64,000 nt of DNA from Hyphomicrobiales bacterium (GTDB lineage: Bacteria > Pseudomonadota > Alphaproteobacteria > Rhizobiales > Methylopilaceae): positions 114,501-178,500 of the forward strand of contig JALHQA010000004.1 in the NCBI GenBank assembly GCA_022842205.1, read 5' to 3'. Shown here piece by piece: positions 9,053-17,131 of this stretch (positions are counted from its first letter, which is position 1; each line of letters opens with the position of its first letter). The notes under the pieces are model-generated. The model was not told the DNA's origin and did no database searches. It saw only the letters and a list, made by a program, of their open reading frames with translations. Made by a program: the position numbers and the translations under genes.

Positions 9053-9159
9053 CTCCGCGCGTCCCGGGCGGGCACTCTGACGCTGCCGCCGAAAAGTCTC
9101 AAGCTCGCGGTAATCCCCGTGAACGATAATTCGGCGGTGCGCGGACCAGAGATCTCCGA

Positions 9160-9900
9160 ATGCGGTATGTGTTTGTTCTGATCGGCTTTTTTGTCGCGTT
9201 CGCCACGCCCGCGGCGCAGGCTCTGGAGATGCCGCGGCCGATCGCGGTGGTTTATCGCGGCGAAGCCGGCTGCGACGGCTGTTCGGAGGCCGTCGGCGAA
9301 ATGCTCGAGCGGTCGAAGTTCCGCTTCAAGGTGATCTATGCCGGCCCGCGCGAGGCGGTGCAGGTGAATGACGAGACCCTCGAGGGCGCCATCGTCTACG
9401 CGCAGCCCGGCGGCGGCGACGACACCGAACTTGCCTTGAGCAAGCTCGGTCCGGGCGCTGTCGCGGCGGTGCGTTCCTTCGTCGCCCGGGGAGGCCGCTA
9501 TCTCGGCATCTGCATGGGCGCCTATCTCGCGGGCAGCCCGGGCTTTTCCCTGATCGACGGCGTACCGCTGCAATATTGGCGACGGCCCGGCGCGCTGGTC
9601 GCGGACTACAAGGGCACCGTCACGCCCGTCGTCTGGGGCGGCAAGCAGCGCTTTGTCTATTACGAGAGCGGCAGCACGGTGGTTTTCCAGCCGACGGCCA
9701 GGAACGTCCAGGTCCTGGCGTCCTATCCGAACAAGGACATAGCGGTGTCCATTACCCCTTTCGGCAGGGGGAAGGTGGCTTTGTCCGGCCCCCATCCGGA
9801 GGCGGACAAGAGCTGGTATGAGAGCCAGGGGCTGGTCAACCCAGACGGCTACGGCAACGATCTGGCGGAAAACCTGATCGCGGCGATGATGACGCCCTGA
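9160..9900 (+). CDS. Secreted BPL-N domain protein (glutamine-amidotransferase-like fold)
   Basis: This 246-residue protein has a signal peptide ending near AAQALE (residue 23). The rest resembles the BPL_N domain, a class I glutamine-amidotransferase-like fold. [24 protein letters not shown] starts the domain, and [13 protein letters not shown] near residue 115 carries the nucleophile-elbow Cys. A later [10 protein letters not shown] segment contains a possible His-Glu pair. No biotin-ligase catalytic domain is attached. An exported protein of this fold has no clear substrate. It is divergent from the SPFH operon and transcribed toward rpmJ. Confidence 0.7.
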   Translation: MRYVFVLIGFFVAFATPAAQALEMPRPIAVVYRGEAGCDGCSEAVGEMLERSKFRFKVIYAGPREAVQVNDETLEGAIVYAQPGGGDDTELALSKLGPGAVAAVRSFVARGGRYLGICMGAYLAGSPGFSLIDGVPLQYWRRPGALVADYKGTVTPVVWGGKQRFVYYESGSTVVFQPTARNVQVLASYPNKDIAVSITPFGRGKVALSGPHPEADKSWYESQGLVNPDGYGNDLAENLIAAMMTP

Positions 9901-10025
9901 GGGGCGGTACGGGTTGCATTTTCGCCGCCAGTGGACTAATTACCCGCCCCAACAGCCGATCTTCGCATTTGGTGAAGAACCGCTTTTGGCGGCGGCAAAC
10001 CAATTTTTCGCAGGCAGACGAACCG

Positions 10026-10151
10026 ATGAAAATCCGCAATTCTCTCAAGTCGCTGCGCGGCCGCCATCGGGACAACCGCATCGTCCGCCGCAAGGGCCGC
10101 GTCTACATCATCAACAAGACGCAGAAGCGCTTCAAAGCCCGCCAGGGCTGA
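10026..10151 (+). CDS. rpmJ: 50S ribosomal protein L36
   Basis: This is a 41-residue, highly basic protein. It begins [18 protein letters not shown] and ends [12 protein letters not shown], which matches the alphaproteobacterial L36 of the YkgO-like type that lacks the zinc-binding cysteines. The gene stands alone rather than in the spc operon, as is usual in this class. Start and stop fit the family exactly. Confidence 0.95.
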   Translation: MKIRNSLKSLRGRHRDNRIVRRKGRVYIINKTQKRFKARQG

Positions 10152-10215
10152 GGCTTGCACGTCCTACGTCATTTGACGGTTTGACGGCGCGCCGCAGGCT
10201 CCCTAGCTTTGGAGC

Positions 10216-10827
10216 ATGGCCGCGCGTTTCCTCATCGCTGCTCTCGTTCTGACGCTTGGCGTCCACGCGCCGGCGTGGGCACAGGAAGACCTTCCGCTTG
10301 AGCCGGAGCCCGTGCCGCTGTCCACCGACGCCTCGGCGCAGACCCGCTCATCCCGCCTCGAACGGCTCTATGCGAGCCTTGCGTCCGCCAAGACACCGGA
10401 CGACGCCAAGCGCTTCGAGGCCTCGATCGACCAGATCTGGAACGAATCCGGCAGCCCGACCGCCGACCTTCTGGCCGAGCGGGCGGTCGAACTCGTTACC
10501 GGCGACGACCAGGCCGGGGCGCTGGAACTGCTGCACGAGGCGCTGGAGGTGAAGCCCGATTATGCCGAGGGGTGGAACAAGCGCGCGACGCTGTTTTTCC
10601 TGCGCGGCGACTATGTGAGCGCGATGTCCTCGCTGCGCGAGGCGCTGCGCCATGAGCCGCGTCATTACGGAGCCTGGGCCGGCCTCGGCAAGATCCTGCA
10701 GCAGACGGGCGACGAGAAACGCGCGCTCGATGCCTATCGCCGCGCGCTGGCGATCCATCCGCATCTCGAAGGATTGCGGGACGACGCCGACAAGCTTGCC
10801 GACAAGCTCCGGGGCGAAACGCTCTAG
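10216..10827 (+). CDS. Secreted tetratricopeptide-repeat protein
   Basis: This 203-residue protein has an N-terminal signal peptide (residues 1-22, ending APAWAQ). About three TPR units occupy the C-terminal half, with sequences such as YAEGWNKRATLFFLRGDY and HYGAWAGLGKILQQTGDEKRALDAYRRAL. It is probably periplasmic and probably a protein-interaction scaffold. No enzymatic motif is seen. Its stop lies 4 bp from the end of the convergent DUF1036 gene. Confidence 0.8.
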   Translation: MAARFLIAALVLTLGVHAPAWAQEDLPLEPEPVPLSTDASAQTRSSRLERLYASLASAKTPDDAKRFEASIDQIWNESGSPTADLLAERAVELVTGDDQAGALELLHEALEVKPDYAEGWNKRATLFFLRGDYVSAMSSLREALRHEPRHYGAWAGLGKILQQTGDEKRALDAYRRALAIHPHLEGLRDDADKLADKLRGETL

Positions 10828-10831
10828 ATTT

Positions 10832-11353
10832 TTAACGGGTGGCGGCGCTGCGGCCGGCGGCCGGATCGGGCTGCGTGGCGGCCGAATTGTTCGGCGGCTC
10901 CATGCCCTGCTCGGTGAGCTGGACCGTCCAGCTTCTCTGTTCGCCGGTGTCGATTTCGAAGAAGCCGGTGCGGCTGTAATTGCGGGCAAGGCAGTTATCG
11001 ATGCCGCGGATGGTGAATTCCTTTTCGCGGGTGCACATGAAGGCGTCGCCGCTCCATTCGCCGCCTTTGTCGTAGTCGAGCGCATAGACGTAATAATAGC
11101 GGGCGACGAGCGGGCCCTTGAGCAGCGTCTCGCAGCTCGCTCCGCCGACATTCCACCAGCCTTCGGTGACCCAGGTTTCGCCGTCCTTGTAGCCGACGGC
11201 GACGCCGACACGGCTCTTCGTCGCGTTGCATAGGCGAAAGTCCACCGCGAGGGCGGCGGGCGCATACAACGTACTCATTGCCAATGCGCACAACGCGAGG
11301 AAGGAAGGAACGCGCCCCCGCGTCCGGCATCTAAGAGCGAAGATCGACGTCAT
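10832..11353 (-). CDS. DUF1036 domain protein, secreted
   Basis: This 173-residue protein has a signal peptide (residues 1-36, with ALCALAMSTLYAPAALA). The DUF1036 domain follows: FRLCNATKSRVGVAVGYKDG at its start, EGWWNVGGASCETLL in the middle and conserved Cys pairs. The frame extends upstream to 11419, but the ATG at 11353 places the signal peptide sensibly. The family is abundant in alphaproteobacteria and its function is unknown. Paired cysteines suggest disulfide bonds in the periplasm. Confidence 0.85.
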   Translation of the reverse strand: MTSIFALRCRTRGRVPSFLALCALAMSTLYAPAALAVDFRLCNATKSRVGVAVGYKDGETWVTEGWWNVGGASCETLLKGPLVARYYYVYALDYDKGGEWSGDAFMCTREKEFTIRGIDNCLARNYSRTGFFEIDTGEQRSWTVQLTEQGMEPPNNSAATQPDPAAGRSAATR

Positions 11354-11527
11354 CCGTGACCGGCTCGTGTCAGCCAAACGATATTCAATTGTATCCCGTT
11401 TTTCGCGCGGCAGTGTCAACGTGAACGTCCCCGAAACCGCCGTCTAAATACGACTTGAGCACGCCGAAAAAGGCGTTATCGGGGCAAATGGCCCTGCCGG
11501 CCGATGACCGGCCGGCGGCGAGTCTTT

Positions 11528-12370
11528 ATGCTGACGCCGATGTTGAGCCCCAACGCCATCGAGCCCTATCGCGGCCCGTTCGAGACCCTGAACGGGGCAA
11601 GCCGCAAGCTGCTGCTGATCTGCGACCACGCCTCGAATGCCCTGCCGCCGGATTATGGCCGGCTCGGTCTGCCGGAGAGCGAATTCCGCCGCCACATCGC
11701 CTACGATATCGGCGCCGCGGGGGTGACGCGGCGGCTGGCCGAAAAGCTGGATGCCCCGGCCATTCTGTCGGGGTTTTCGCGGCTGCTGATCGATCCCAAT
11801 CGGGGTCCGGACGATCCGACTCTGGTGATGAAACTGTCGGACGGCGCGGTGATTCCGGACAATGCGCGAATCACCCAGGCCGGAATCGATCAGAGGCTGA
11901 GGGAATTTCACGCGCCCTACCACGGCGCGATTTCTTTCTTTCTCGACGCGGCGCTGGATACCGGCGAGGCGCCCGCCATCCTGTCGGTGCATTCCTATAC
12001 GCCGGCCTGGAAGGAAGTCGCGCGGCCCTGGCAGGTGGCACTGCTCTGGGACAAGGACGACCGGCTGGCCGGGCCGCTGATCGCGGCGCTCGACGCGGAG
12101 GGCTTCACCGTCGGCGACAACGAACCCTATGACGGCGCGCTCGAGAACGACACGCTCTATCGCCACGGCACGATGCGCGGCATCGCGCACGCCTTGATCG
12201 AGATAAGGCAGGACCTCATCTCTGATGCCGAGGGGCAGGAGGAGTGGGCGGACCGGCTGTCGCGCATCCTGCCGCCGATCCTGAAACAGCCGGGAATCCA
12301 TCGTATCGAACATTATGGATCGCGCGCGGGTCATGGCCGCCGCACAGAGGCAAAGGACGCAGACGCATGA
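11528..12370 (+). CDS. N-formylglutamate amidohydrolase family enzyme
   Basis: This protein of about 280 residues carries the zinc-dependent N-formylglutamate amidohydrolase fold. Visible motifs are LLICDHASNALP near the N-terminus, HIAYDIGAAG, a GFSRLLIDPNRGPDD segment, ILSVHSYTP and a late HALIEIRQDLI, which supply the metal ligands and the substrate arginine. Starts at 11504, 11528 and 11540 are all possible. No hut genes surround it, so the substrate may not be N-formylglutamate from histidine breakdown. Its TGA overlaps the ATG of the DUF1244 gene by 4 bp, a conserved coupling in related genomes. Confidence 0.87.
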   Translation: MLTPMLSPNAIEPYRGPFETLNGASRKLLLICDHASNALPPDYGRLGLPESEFRRHIAYDIGAAGVTRRLAEKLDAPAILSGFSRLLIDPNRGPDDPTLVMKLSDGAVIPDNARITQAGIDQRLREFHAPYHGAISFFLDAALDTGEAPAILSVHSYTPAWKEVARPWQVALLWDKDDRLAGPLIAALDAEGFTVGDNEPYDGALENDTLYRHGTMRGIAHALIEIRQDLISDAEGQEEWADRLSRILPPILKQPGIHRIEHYGSRAGHGRRTEAKDADA

Positions 12371-12669
12371 GCAAGATCGACGACAAGACCCTGACCGAAC
12401 TTCAGGCCGCCGCGTTCCGCCGTCTCGTCGCGCATCTGCGCGAGCGTACCGACGTGCAGAACATCGACATGATGAACCTCGCCGGCTTCTGCCGGAACTG
12501 CCTGTCGAACTGGATGAAGGACGCCGCCGACGCGCAGGGCGTGCCGATGACCAAGGACGAGAGCCGCGAGCTCGTCTACGGCATGAGCTATGACGAGTGG
12601 AAAGCAAAGCACCAGAAGGAAGTGACGCCCGATCAGCAGAAGGCGTTTTCCGAGCGCGGCGCGCATTGA
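12367..12669 (+). CDS. DUF1244 family protein
   Basis: This 100-residue protein is all helical in appearance. The conserved block DMMNLAGFCRNCLSNWM contains two cysteines in a CxxC arrangement, and the downstream YGMSYDEWKAKHQ is typical of DUF1244. No enzyme activity is established for the family. It overlaps the preceding amidohydrolase gene by 4 bp and so is made with it. The two cysteines could bind a metal; that is inference. Confidence 0.88.
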   Translation: MSKIDDKTLTELQAAAFRRLVAHLRERTDVQNIDMMNLAGFCRNCLSNWMKDAADAQGVPMTKDESRELVYGMSYDEWKAKHQKEVTPDQQKAFSERGAH

Positions 12670-12844
12670 TCTGACGGCTCAACCGGCGCGTCGCACGGCG
12701 CAAAAGCCCTGCACAAACCAGCCGGAAAATCGAGTTCCGCCCGCTTTCCACAAAGGCCCGTTCTGCCTTTTTTGATTTCTTGATTTCGCCTGCCCGAGAG
12801 GCCACCAAAGAGCCTCTTCCAATTTCCGTGCAGGATATTTCGCC

Positions 12845-13090
12845 ATGGACGCTTCCGTCGTCGCCAAGGACCAGCTTCTTTCCATCATCGAGCGCGTCGA
12901 GCGCCTCGAGGAAGAAAAGAAGGGCATCGCCGACGACATCAAGGAGGTCTATGCGGAAGCAAAGGCCAACGGCTTCGACACGAAGGTGTTGCGAAAAGTT
13001 GTTTCGATCCGCAAGCAGGATCAGGCCGAGCGCGAGGAACAGGACGCGATCCTCGACCTCTATCTGACCGCACTGGGAATGGTGAAGTAA
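12845..13090 (+). CDS. gapR: Nucleoid-associated protein GapR (DUF2312/UPF0335)
   Basis: This 81-residue protein matches GapR over its full length. An N-terminal helix and coiled coil ([20 protein letters not shown]) are followed by [16 protein letters not shown] and [18 protein letters not shown]. In Caulobacter GapR binds AT-rich, overtwisted DNA and supports replication and cell division. The start at 12845 is the only one that fits the family. A strong terminator follows 40 bp after the stop, so it is probably monocistronic. Confidence 0.94.
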   Translation: MDASVVAKDQLLSIIERVERLEEEKKGIADDIKEVYAEAKANGFDTKVLRKVVSIRKQDQAEREEQDAILDLYLTALGMVK

Positions 13091-13129
13091 CCGGCGGCAA
13101 CGCCGACTTAAATCACACAGCACGGAAAG

Positions 13130-13160
13130 CCCTCTCCCGCGACAGCGGGGGAGGGTTTTT
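13130..13160 (+). terminator. Rho-independent terminator after gapR
   Basis: An 11-bp stem (CCCTCTCCCGC paired with GCGGGGGAGGG), a 4-base loop and five T residues follow gapR on the same strand. Confidence 0.85.
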
Positions 13161-13171
13161 CATGTTCGTAT

Positions 13172-13293
13172 CCCGGATAAGCGAGGCAAAGCCGAGCGCC
13201 GATCCGGGGATCCAGGAGAAAAGCGCGGCTTTGCCGCTCCATGTTGTGCTGGGCCCCGGATCGCGCCGTGCTGTGCGCGGCTTGTCCGGGGAG
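13172..13293. repeat. Dispersed palindromic repeat, copy 2
   Basis: This copy shares its start (CCGGATAAGCGAGGCAAAGC), its middle (GATCCGGGGATCCAGGAGAAA, interrupted here) and its end (TTGTCCGGGG) with the element at 7489-7625. It lies between the gapR terminator and the end of the convergent DUF882 gene. The most variable part is the centre, as expected for a hairpin-forming intergenic repeat. Confidence 0.7.
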
Positions 13294-13297
13294 GGGA

Positions 13298-15013
13298 TCA
13301 GCCGCGCGGCGAAAGCTGCGCGGTGCGCTGCGGGCCGAAGCTGACGACGCGGAGCGAGGGCACGGCGGTGCCGGCGAAGATGTCGCTGCGCATGCCGGCG
13401 TTCGGATTGCCGCCGAAGGAGGCGGGCAGCACGCCGGACGGCGGGACGATCAGCCCGGAATCGCGGGCGTTCGGATGGCTCATCGCGAGATCGCGGTTGC
13501 GCGCCGAACGCTCCGGCACGAACGCCGCCGTCGGCGTCTCCTGGTATGCGGCCGTCTGTACGGCGACCTGCGGCGTGGCGGCAGGCGCGCGCTTCACAGC
13601 CGCCGGGATCGACGCTGTCTGCGCCGGGCCGAAGCTGTCGAACGCCGCGGCGACGCGGTTGCCATGGTGCGGCTGCGGCGCGGGGGCGGGTTCGGGATCG
13701 GCATCGGTCAGGCGGCCGAGGAGACGCAGCGCTTCGCGCTTCTGCTCCTCAAGGCTGGCGCTTGGCGCAAGCGAGGCGGTGACGGGCTGCATCGCGCCCG
13801 GCTGGATAAGGTTGTGCGCGGCAAGCGCCGACGGCGTCGTGTCGGACGGGCGCGGCTCCGGCATTGCGGTGGCATAGCCCGGCGTCGTCGGCGGCGCCTG
13901 ATAGGTCGTCGCGGCGCGGCCGGCGTCAGGCCCCGAGCGCCAGATCATGTTCGGCACGGGCGCGGGAACGTCCTGCGGCGCGTAGGCGCTCGCAAGCTGC
14001 GGCCCGCCCGCCGCGGCATCCGGACCGGCGACGCCCGACGGGCGCGGTTCCGGCATCGGGATGGATTGTTCGATCGCCGCGAGCGCGACAGGCGCTTCGG
14101 GCGCGGCGGCGGCCGGGGCCGCCTCAGGCGCCGACGGCGCATCGTCTTCCTCGTCGTCATTGCCGATGAATTTCGACAGGAAACCGCCGCCCTTGCCTGC
14201 TGCGCCGCTCTTCTGGGCGCGCTGGGCCATTGCGACCTGCGTTTCCGACATGCCGCGCGCGGTGCCGCCGTTCTTGGCGACATCGGCGAGCGCCAGCGCG
14301 TAATTCTTCAGAGGCTTGCCGTCAGCCGGCAGATGCACGGTGCGGCCATCGGGGAAAAGGCGCACGAGCTGATCGCGCGTCATGCGCGGCCAGTGGCGGA
14401 CATTGCCGACATCGAGATGGACGAACGGAATGCCGGAGCTCGGATAGAAACCGACGCCGCCGCGCTGCAGCCTGAGGCCGGCTTCGCGGATCTTGCTCAT
14501 CGGCACGTCGGGCACATGGATGTCCATCGCGCGGCCGAGCGTGTGCTGGCTGTTCTTGGCGACGCCCTTGGAACGCCTGCGGAGGCCTTCATTGGTCTCG
14601 GACGAGCGGTAGGACGAGATGATGTGGATCGGCGCTTTCGAGCCGGCGTCCTTCTGCACTTCCCAGAGCACGTCGAAGAGACGCGGCTCCATGTTCGTCT
14701 GCTTCTGGTTGCGCCAGTCGCGCAGATAGTAATTGAGCTTCTTCAGCGCGGCCGGATCGTAGCGCCCGTCCTTCTTGAAGGTGACGGTCAGCCGTTCCTT
14801 GGAATGTGTGTGATAGAAGCTGAGCGTGCGTGTGTCGCCGTTTGCGATCGCGGTCTGGGTGGTTTCGGCGAGGCCGACGACGAACAATCCGGCCAGCGCC
14901 GTGGACACGCAGATGCGTGTCGCCAGGCGGCGCGTGCGAGAAGTCGCGGCGGAACCCCGTGTCACCCTGTACCCAATTCCCCAAGTGCCGAAAGGCAATG
15001 GACCCCGTAACAT
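13298..15013 (-). CDS. DUF882 / peptidase M15-fold cell-wall protein
   Basis: This 571-residue protein has a basic N-terminus with a membrane or signal segment (about residues 33-55). A DUF882 (peptidase M15A, YcbK-like) domain covers about 60-240, with SSYRSSETN, HTLGRAMDIHVP and a final HLDVGNVRHWPR that provide the zinc-binding His/Asp/His set. The second half (about 270-571) is low-complexity Ala/Pro-rich sequence with repeated MPEPRPS units. It probably acts on peptidoglycan cross-links in the periplasm, with the tail as a flexible spacer. It is much longer than YcbK because of that tail. A CtrA-like box lies just before the start. Confidence 0.85.
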   Translation of the reverse strand: MLRGPLPFGTWGIGYRVTRGSAATSRTRRLATRICVSTALAGLFVVGLAETTQTAIANGDTRTLSFYHTHSKERLTVTFKKDGRYDPAALKKLNYYLRDWRNQKQTNMEPRLFDVLWEVQKDAGSKAPIHIISSYRSSETNEGLRRRSKGVAKNSQHTLGRAMDIHVPDVPMSKIREAGLRLQRGGVGFYPSSGIPFVHLDVGNVRHWPRMTRDQLVRLFPDGRTVHLPADGKPLKNYALALADVAKNGGTARGMSETQVAMAQRAQKSGAAGKGGGFLSKFIGNDDEEDDAPSAPEAAPAAAAPEAPVALAAIEQSIPMPEPRPSGVAGPDAAAGGPQLASAYAPQDVPAPVPNMIWRSGPDAGRAATTYQAPPTTPGYATAMPEPRPSDTTPSALAAHNLIQPGAMQPVTASLAPSASLEEQKREALRLLGRLTDADPEPAPAPQPHHGNRVAAAFDSFGPAQTASIPAAVKRAPAATPQVAVQTAAYQETPTAAFVPERSARNRDLAMSHPNARDSGLIVPPSGVLPASFGGNPNAGMRSDIFAGTAVPSLRVVSFGPQRTAQLSPRG

Positions 15014-15025
15014 TCCGGAGCCGGG

Positions 15026-15040
15026 TTAACGGGTCGTTAC
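15026..15040. promoter_or_regulatory. CtrA-like box (TTAA-N7-TTAC)
   Basis: TTAA at 15026-15029 and TTAC at 15037-15040 are spaced by seven bases, 13 bp upstream of the assigned DUF882 start. It has one mismatch from consensus. If the site is real, either it represses transcription by covering the promoter or the true start is further downstream. Confidence 0.35.
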
Positions 15041-15158
15041 CGCTAACCGTGTGCACCGGTCCACAGTCAAGCTGTGCCTTACAAAAATGGCGGAAAACGG
15101 TCCGGCGGGGAAGATAAAAGACGGGGAGTGACGGGAAAGTCCCGTTCTCCACAACCTG

Positions 15159-16964
15159 TCAGGGCGTCGCGGAAGCCGACACTTGGCCGCCAAGTCCTAG
15201 AGCTGCCTTCATTTTCTTGTCCGTGCCGTAGACATCGGGGCGCGTCAGAAGGCTGCCGTCGGGAAGCACCTCGGCGGTGAAATAGGCGATGTGGATCGGG
15301 ATCTTGTGCGCGAGATCGATTCGCCGTTCCCCGCCGCCGACCATCGCTTTCAGCTTCGCGCCGTCGAGGCTGGTGTCCTCGAGCAGCACATCGGCCAGTT
15401 TGAACGGGTCCTGGACCCGGATGCAGCCATGGCTGAGCGCCCGCGTGTCCTTGGCGAACAGGTGCCGGGTCGGCGTGTCGTGCAGATAGACGGCGTGCTT
15501 GTTCGGGAACATGAACTTGATGTGGCCAAGCGCATTCCGCTCGCCGGGCGGCTGGCGGATGCGGACGCGGTTCATATCCGCCGCGCTCATGTTGGCCCAG
15601 TCGATGCCGCCGTCGCGAACCTCGATCGTGCGGGTGCCGAAGAAGGTGTTCACCACCATTTTCCGCACCGGCTTGCGGCCGGCATAGGTCACCTCGAAGC
15701 CCTGACGCTCGAGGTAATACGGATCCTTCTGCAGCTGCGGCAGCATTTCCTTGATTGCGATCGAGGCCGGCACGTTCCACGACGGATTGACGATGATGTG
15801 GTCCATCTCGTCGGAGAAGATCGGCGAGGGATGCTGTTTGGAGCCTGTAATGACGCGCGTCTCGTGGATCACCGCGCCGCTGCGGACGATGCGGGCCATG
15901 AACTCCGGCACGTTGACGAAGATATGCGTCTGGCCGAGGCGCCGCGGCAGCCAGCGCCAGCGCTCCATGTTGGCGAGAACGAGCGGGATCGGATCCTCGA
16001 TCTTCGCCTCGTCGTTCATCATCGCGATGGTCTGGTTGCCGACGATGCCGTCGGCGTTGAGGCCGTTGCGTGTCTGGAACGATTCGACGGCGGCGACGAG
16101 CGCCTCGTCGTATTCGCGGCTTTCGACCTCGGCGGTCTCGCCGTCGGCGGTCGCGATCTCGGTCGTCGCCTTCGGCAGGCCGAGGCGGACGCGCAGCAGC
16201 GGCACCCGGGGATCGAACGCACCGGGCTTCAGGCTCGTGCCGCCCGGGATTTCCGGCGGCGGAGGCGGCGCCGGCTCGCTGGCGGCAGCGCGCAGCTCGG
16301 CGAGCTTCTTCTTCAGCGCGCGGAAGCCTTCATGCGGCGGATTGTAGGTGTCGAGCCAATCGGCCGCGTCGTCCTTCTCGGCCATCAGCTTCAGGACGTC
16401 CGGGCGCGAGGGGCGCTCGGGCTCCGGCGTGATCAGCGGGCCGAGGCTCGAGGGCACAAGGCGCCCGCCCCGGGCCTGGCGGGCGAAGGCGGCGACGGCG
16501 CGCGACAGCGAAATTTCCGCGGCGGCGAGAAGCTCGGGCGAATCCTTCGTCGCGTCCGGGTCGGGTAGCACGAAAGCGGTGGAATCGAGCCCGTCCTCGT
16601 CGGCGCGCTTGATGCGGGCGATGACGGCGAGCGCCTTGTCGTTCAGGCGACCGTCCGCGACCCACAGCGGGGCGTGGTTGTGCGCCTTGTAAAAGGACAG
16701 GAGATCGGCGTTCTCCTTCGCGCCGGACAGGCGCCCGGCGATCAGCCCTTCGACCGTTTCGGTCGGCGGCGCGGCGATGATTTCGGAATAGGTGTCGGGA
16801 TCGGATTTCGGCGCGGGCTTCAGCGGCTCGACGATCTGCGACTCCGGCGCGGCGAGCACCGGGCCTTCCTCAAGCGCCGGGAGAGGCTGGGCACCAAGGG
16901 GCGCGGACAGGAGGGCCGCCAAGGCGGAGCCAAGCAATAGTTCACGGTAACGCCGAACGCGCAT
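15159..16964 (-). CDS. Large L,D-transpeptidase (YcbB/LdtD type)
   Basis: This 601-residue periplasmic enzyme would form 3-3 peptidoglycan cross-links. It has a signal peptide (residues 1-26, ending SAPLGAQP) and an N-terminal scaffold domain. A PG_binding_1 module (FQTRNGLNADGIVGNQT) lies near residue 295. The YkuD catalytic domain contains HGCIRVQDP with the nucleophile Cys514. Length and domain order match YcbB-type enzymes. The gene follows the DUF882 gene on the same strand, with about 145 bp between them, a neighbourhood of cell-wall remodelling. Confidence 0.93.
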   Translation of the reverse strand: MRVRRYRELLLGSALAALLSAPLGAQPLPALEEGPVLAAPESQIVEPLKPAPKSDPDTYSEIIAAPPTETVEGLIAGRLSGAKENADLLSFYKAHNHAPLWVADGRLNDKALAVIARIKRADEDGLDSTAFVLPDPDATKDSPELLAAAEISLSRAVAAFARQARGGRLVPSSLGPLITPEPERPSRPDVLKLMAEKDDAADWLDTYNPPHEGFRALKKKLAELRAAASEPAPPPPPEIPGGTSLKPGAFDPRVPLLRVRLGLPKATTEIATADGETAEVESREYDEALVAAVESFQTRNGLNADGIVGNQTIAMMNDEAKIEDPIPLVLANMERWRWLPRRLGQTHIFVNVPEFMARIVRSGAVIHETRVITGSKQHPSPIFSDEMDHIIVNPSWNVPASIAIKEMLPQLQKDPYYLERQGFEVTYAGRKPVRKMVVNTFFGTRTIEVRDGGIDWANMSAADMNRVRIRQPPGERNALGHIKFMFPNKHAVYLHDTPTRHLFAKDTRALSHGCIRVQDPFKLADVLLEDTSLDGAKLKAMVGGGERRIDLAHKIPIHIAYFTAEVLPDGSLLTRPDVYGTDKKMKAALGLGGQVSASATP

Positions 16965-17131
16965 GTGCCGATCTCTCCCTAGCCCCCAACGCAGATATGC
17001 CTGTTGCGGTGCGATCTGTGAATCACAATCGCGCGGGCATGTGGCGGCTTCCGGAGCCTTCGTGTCCCTGAAGCCACAGGCGAATCGAGGTTAACGCCCG
17101 ATGATGAAGAACCTCTGAAGCGTCTGTCCGC

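Noticed and set aside
13241-15010. A 589-residue open frame on the plus strand across the DUF882 gene
   Set aside because: Its Arg/Gly-rich sequence is the usual high-GC shadow. The minus-strand DUF882 frame has conserved motifs.
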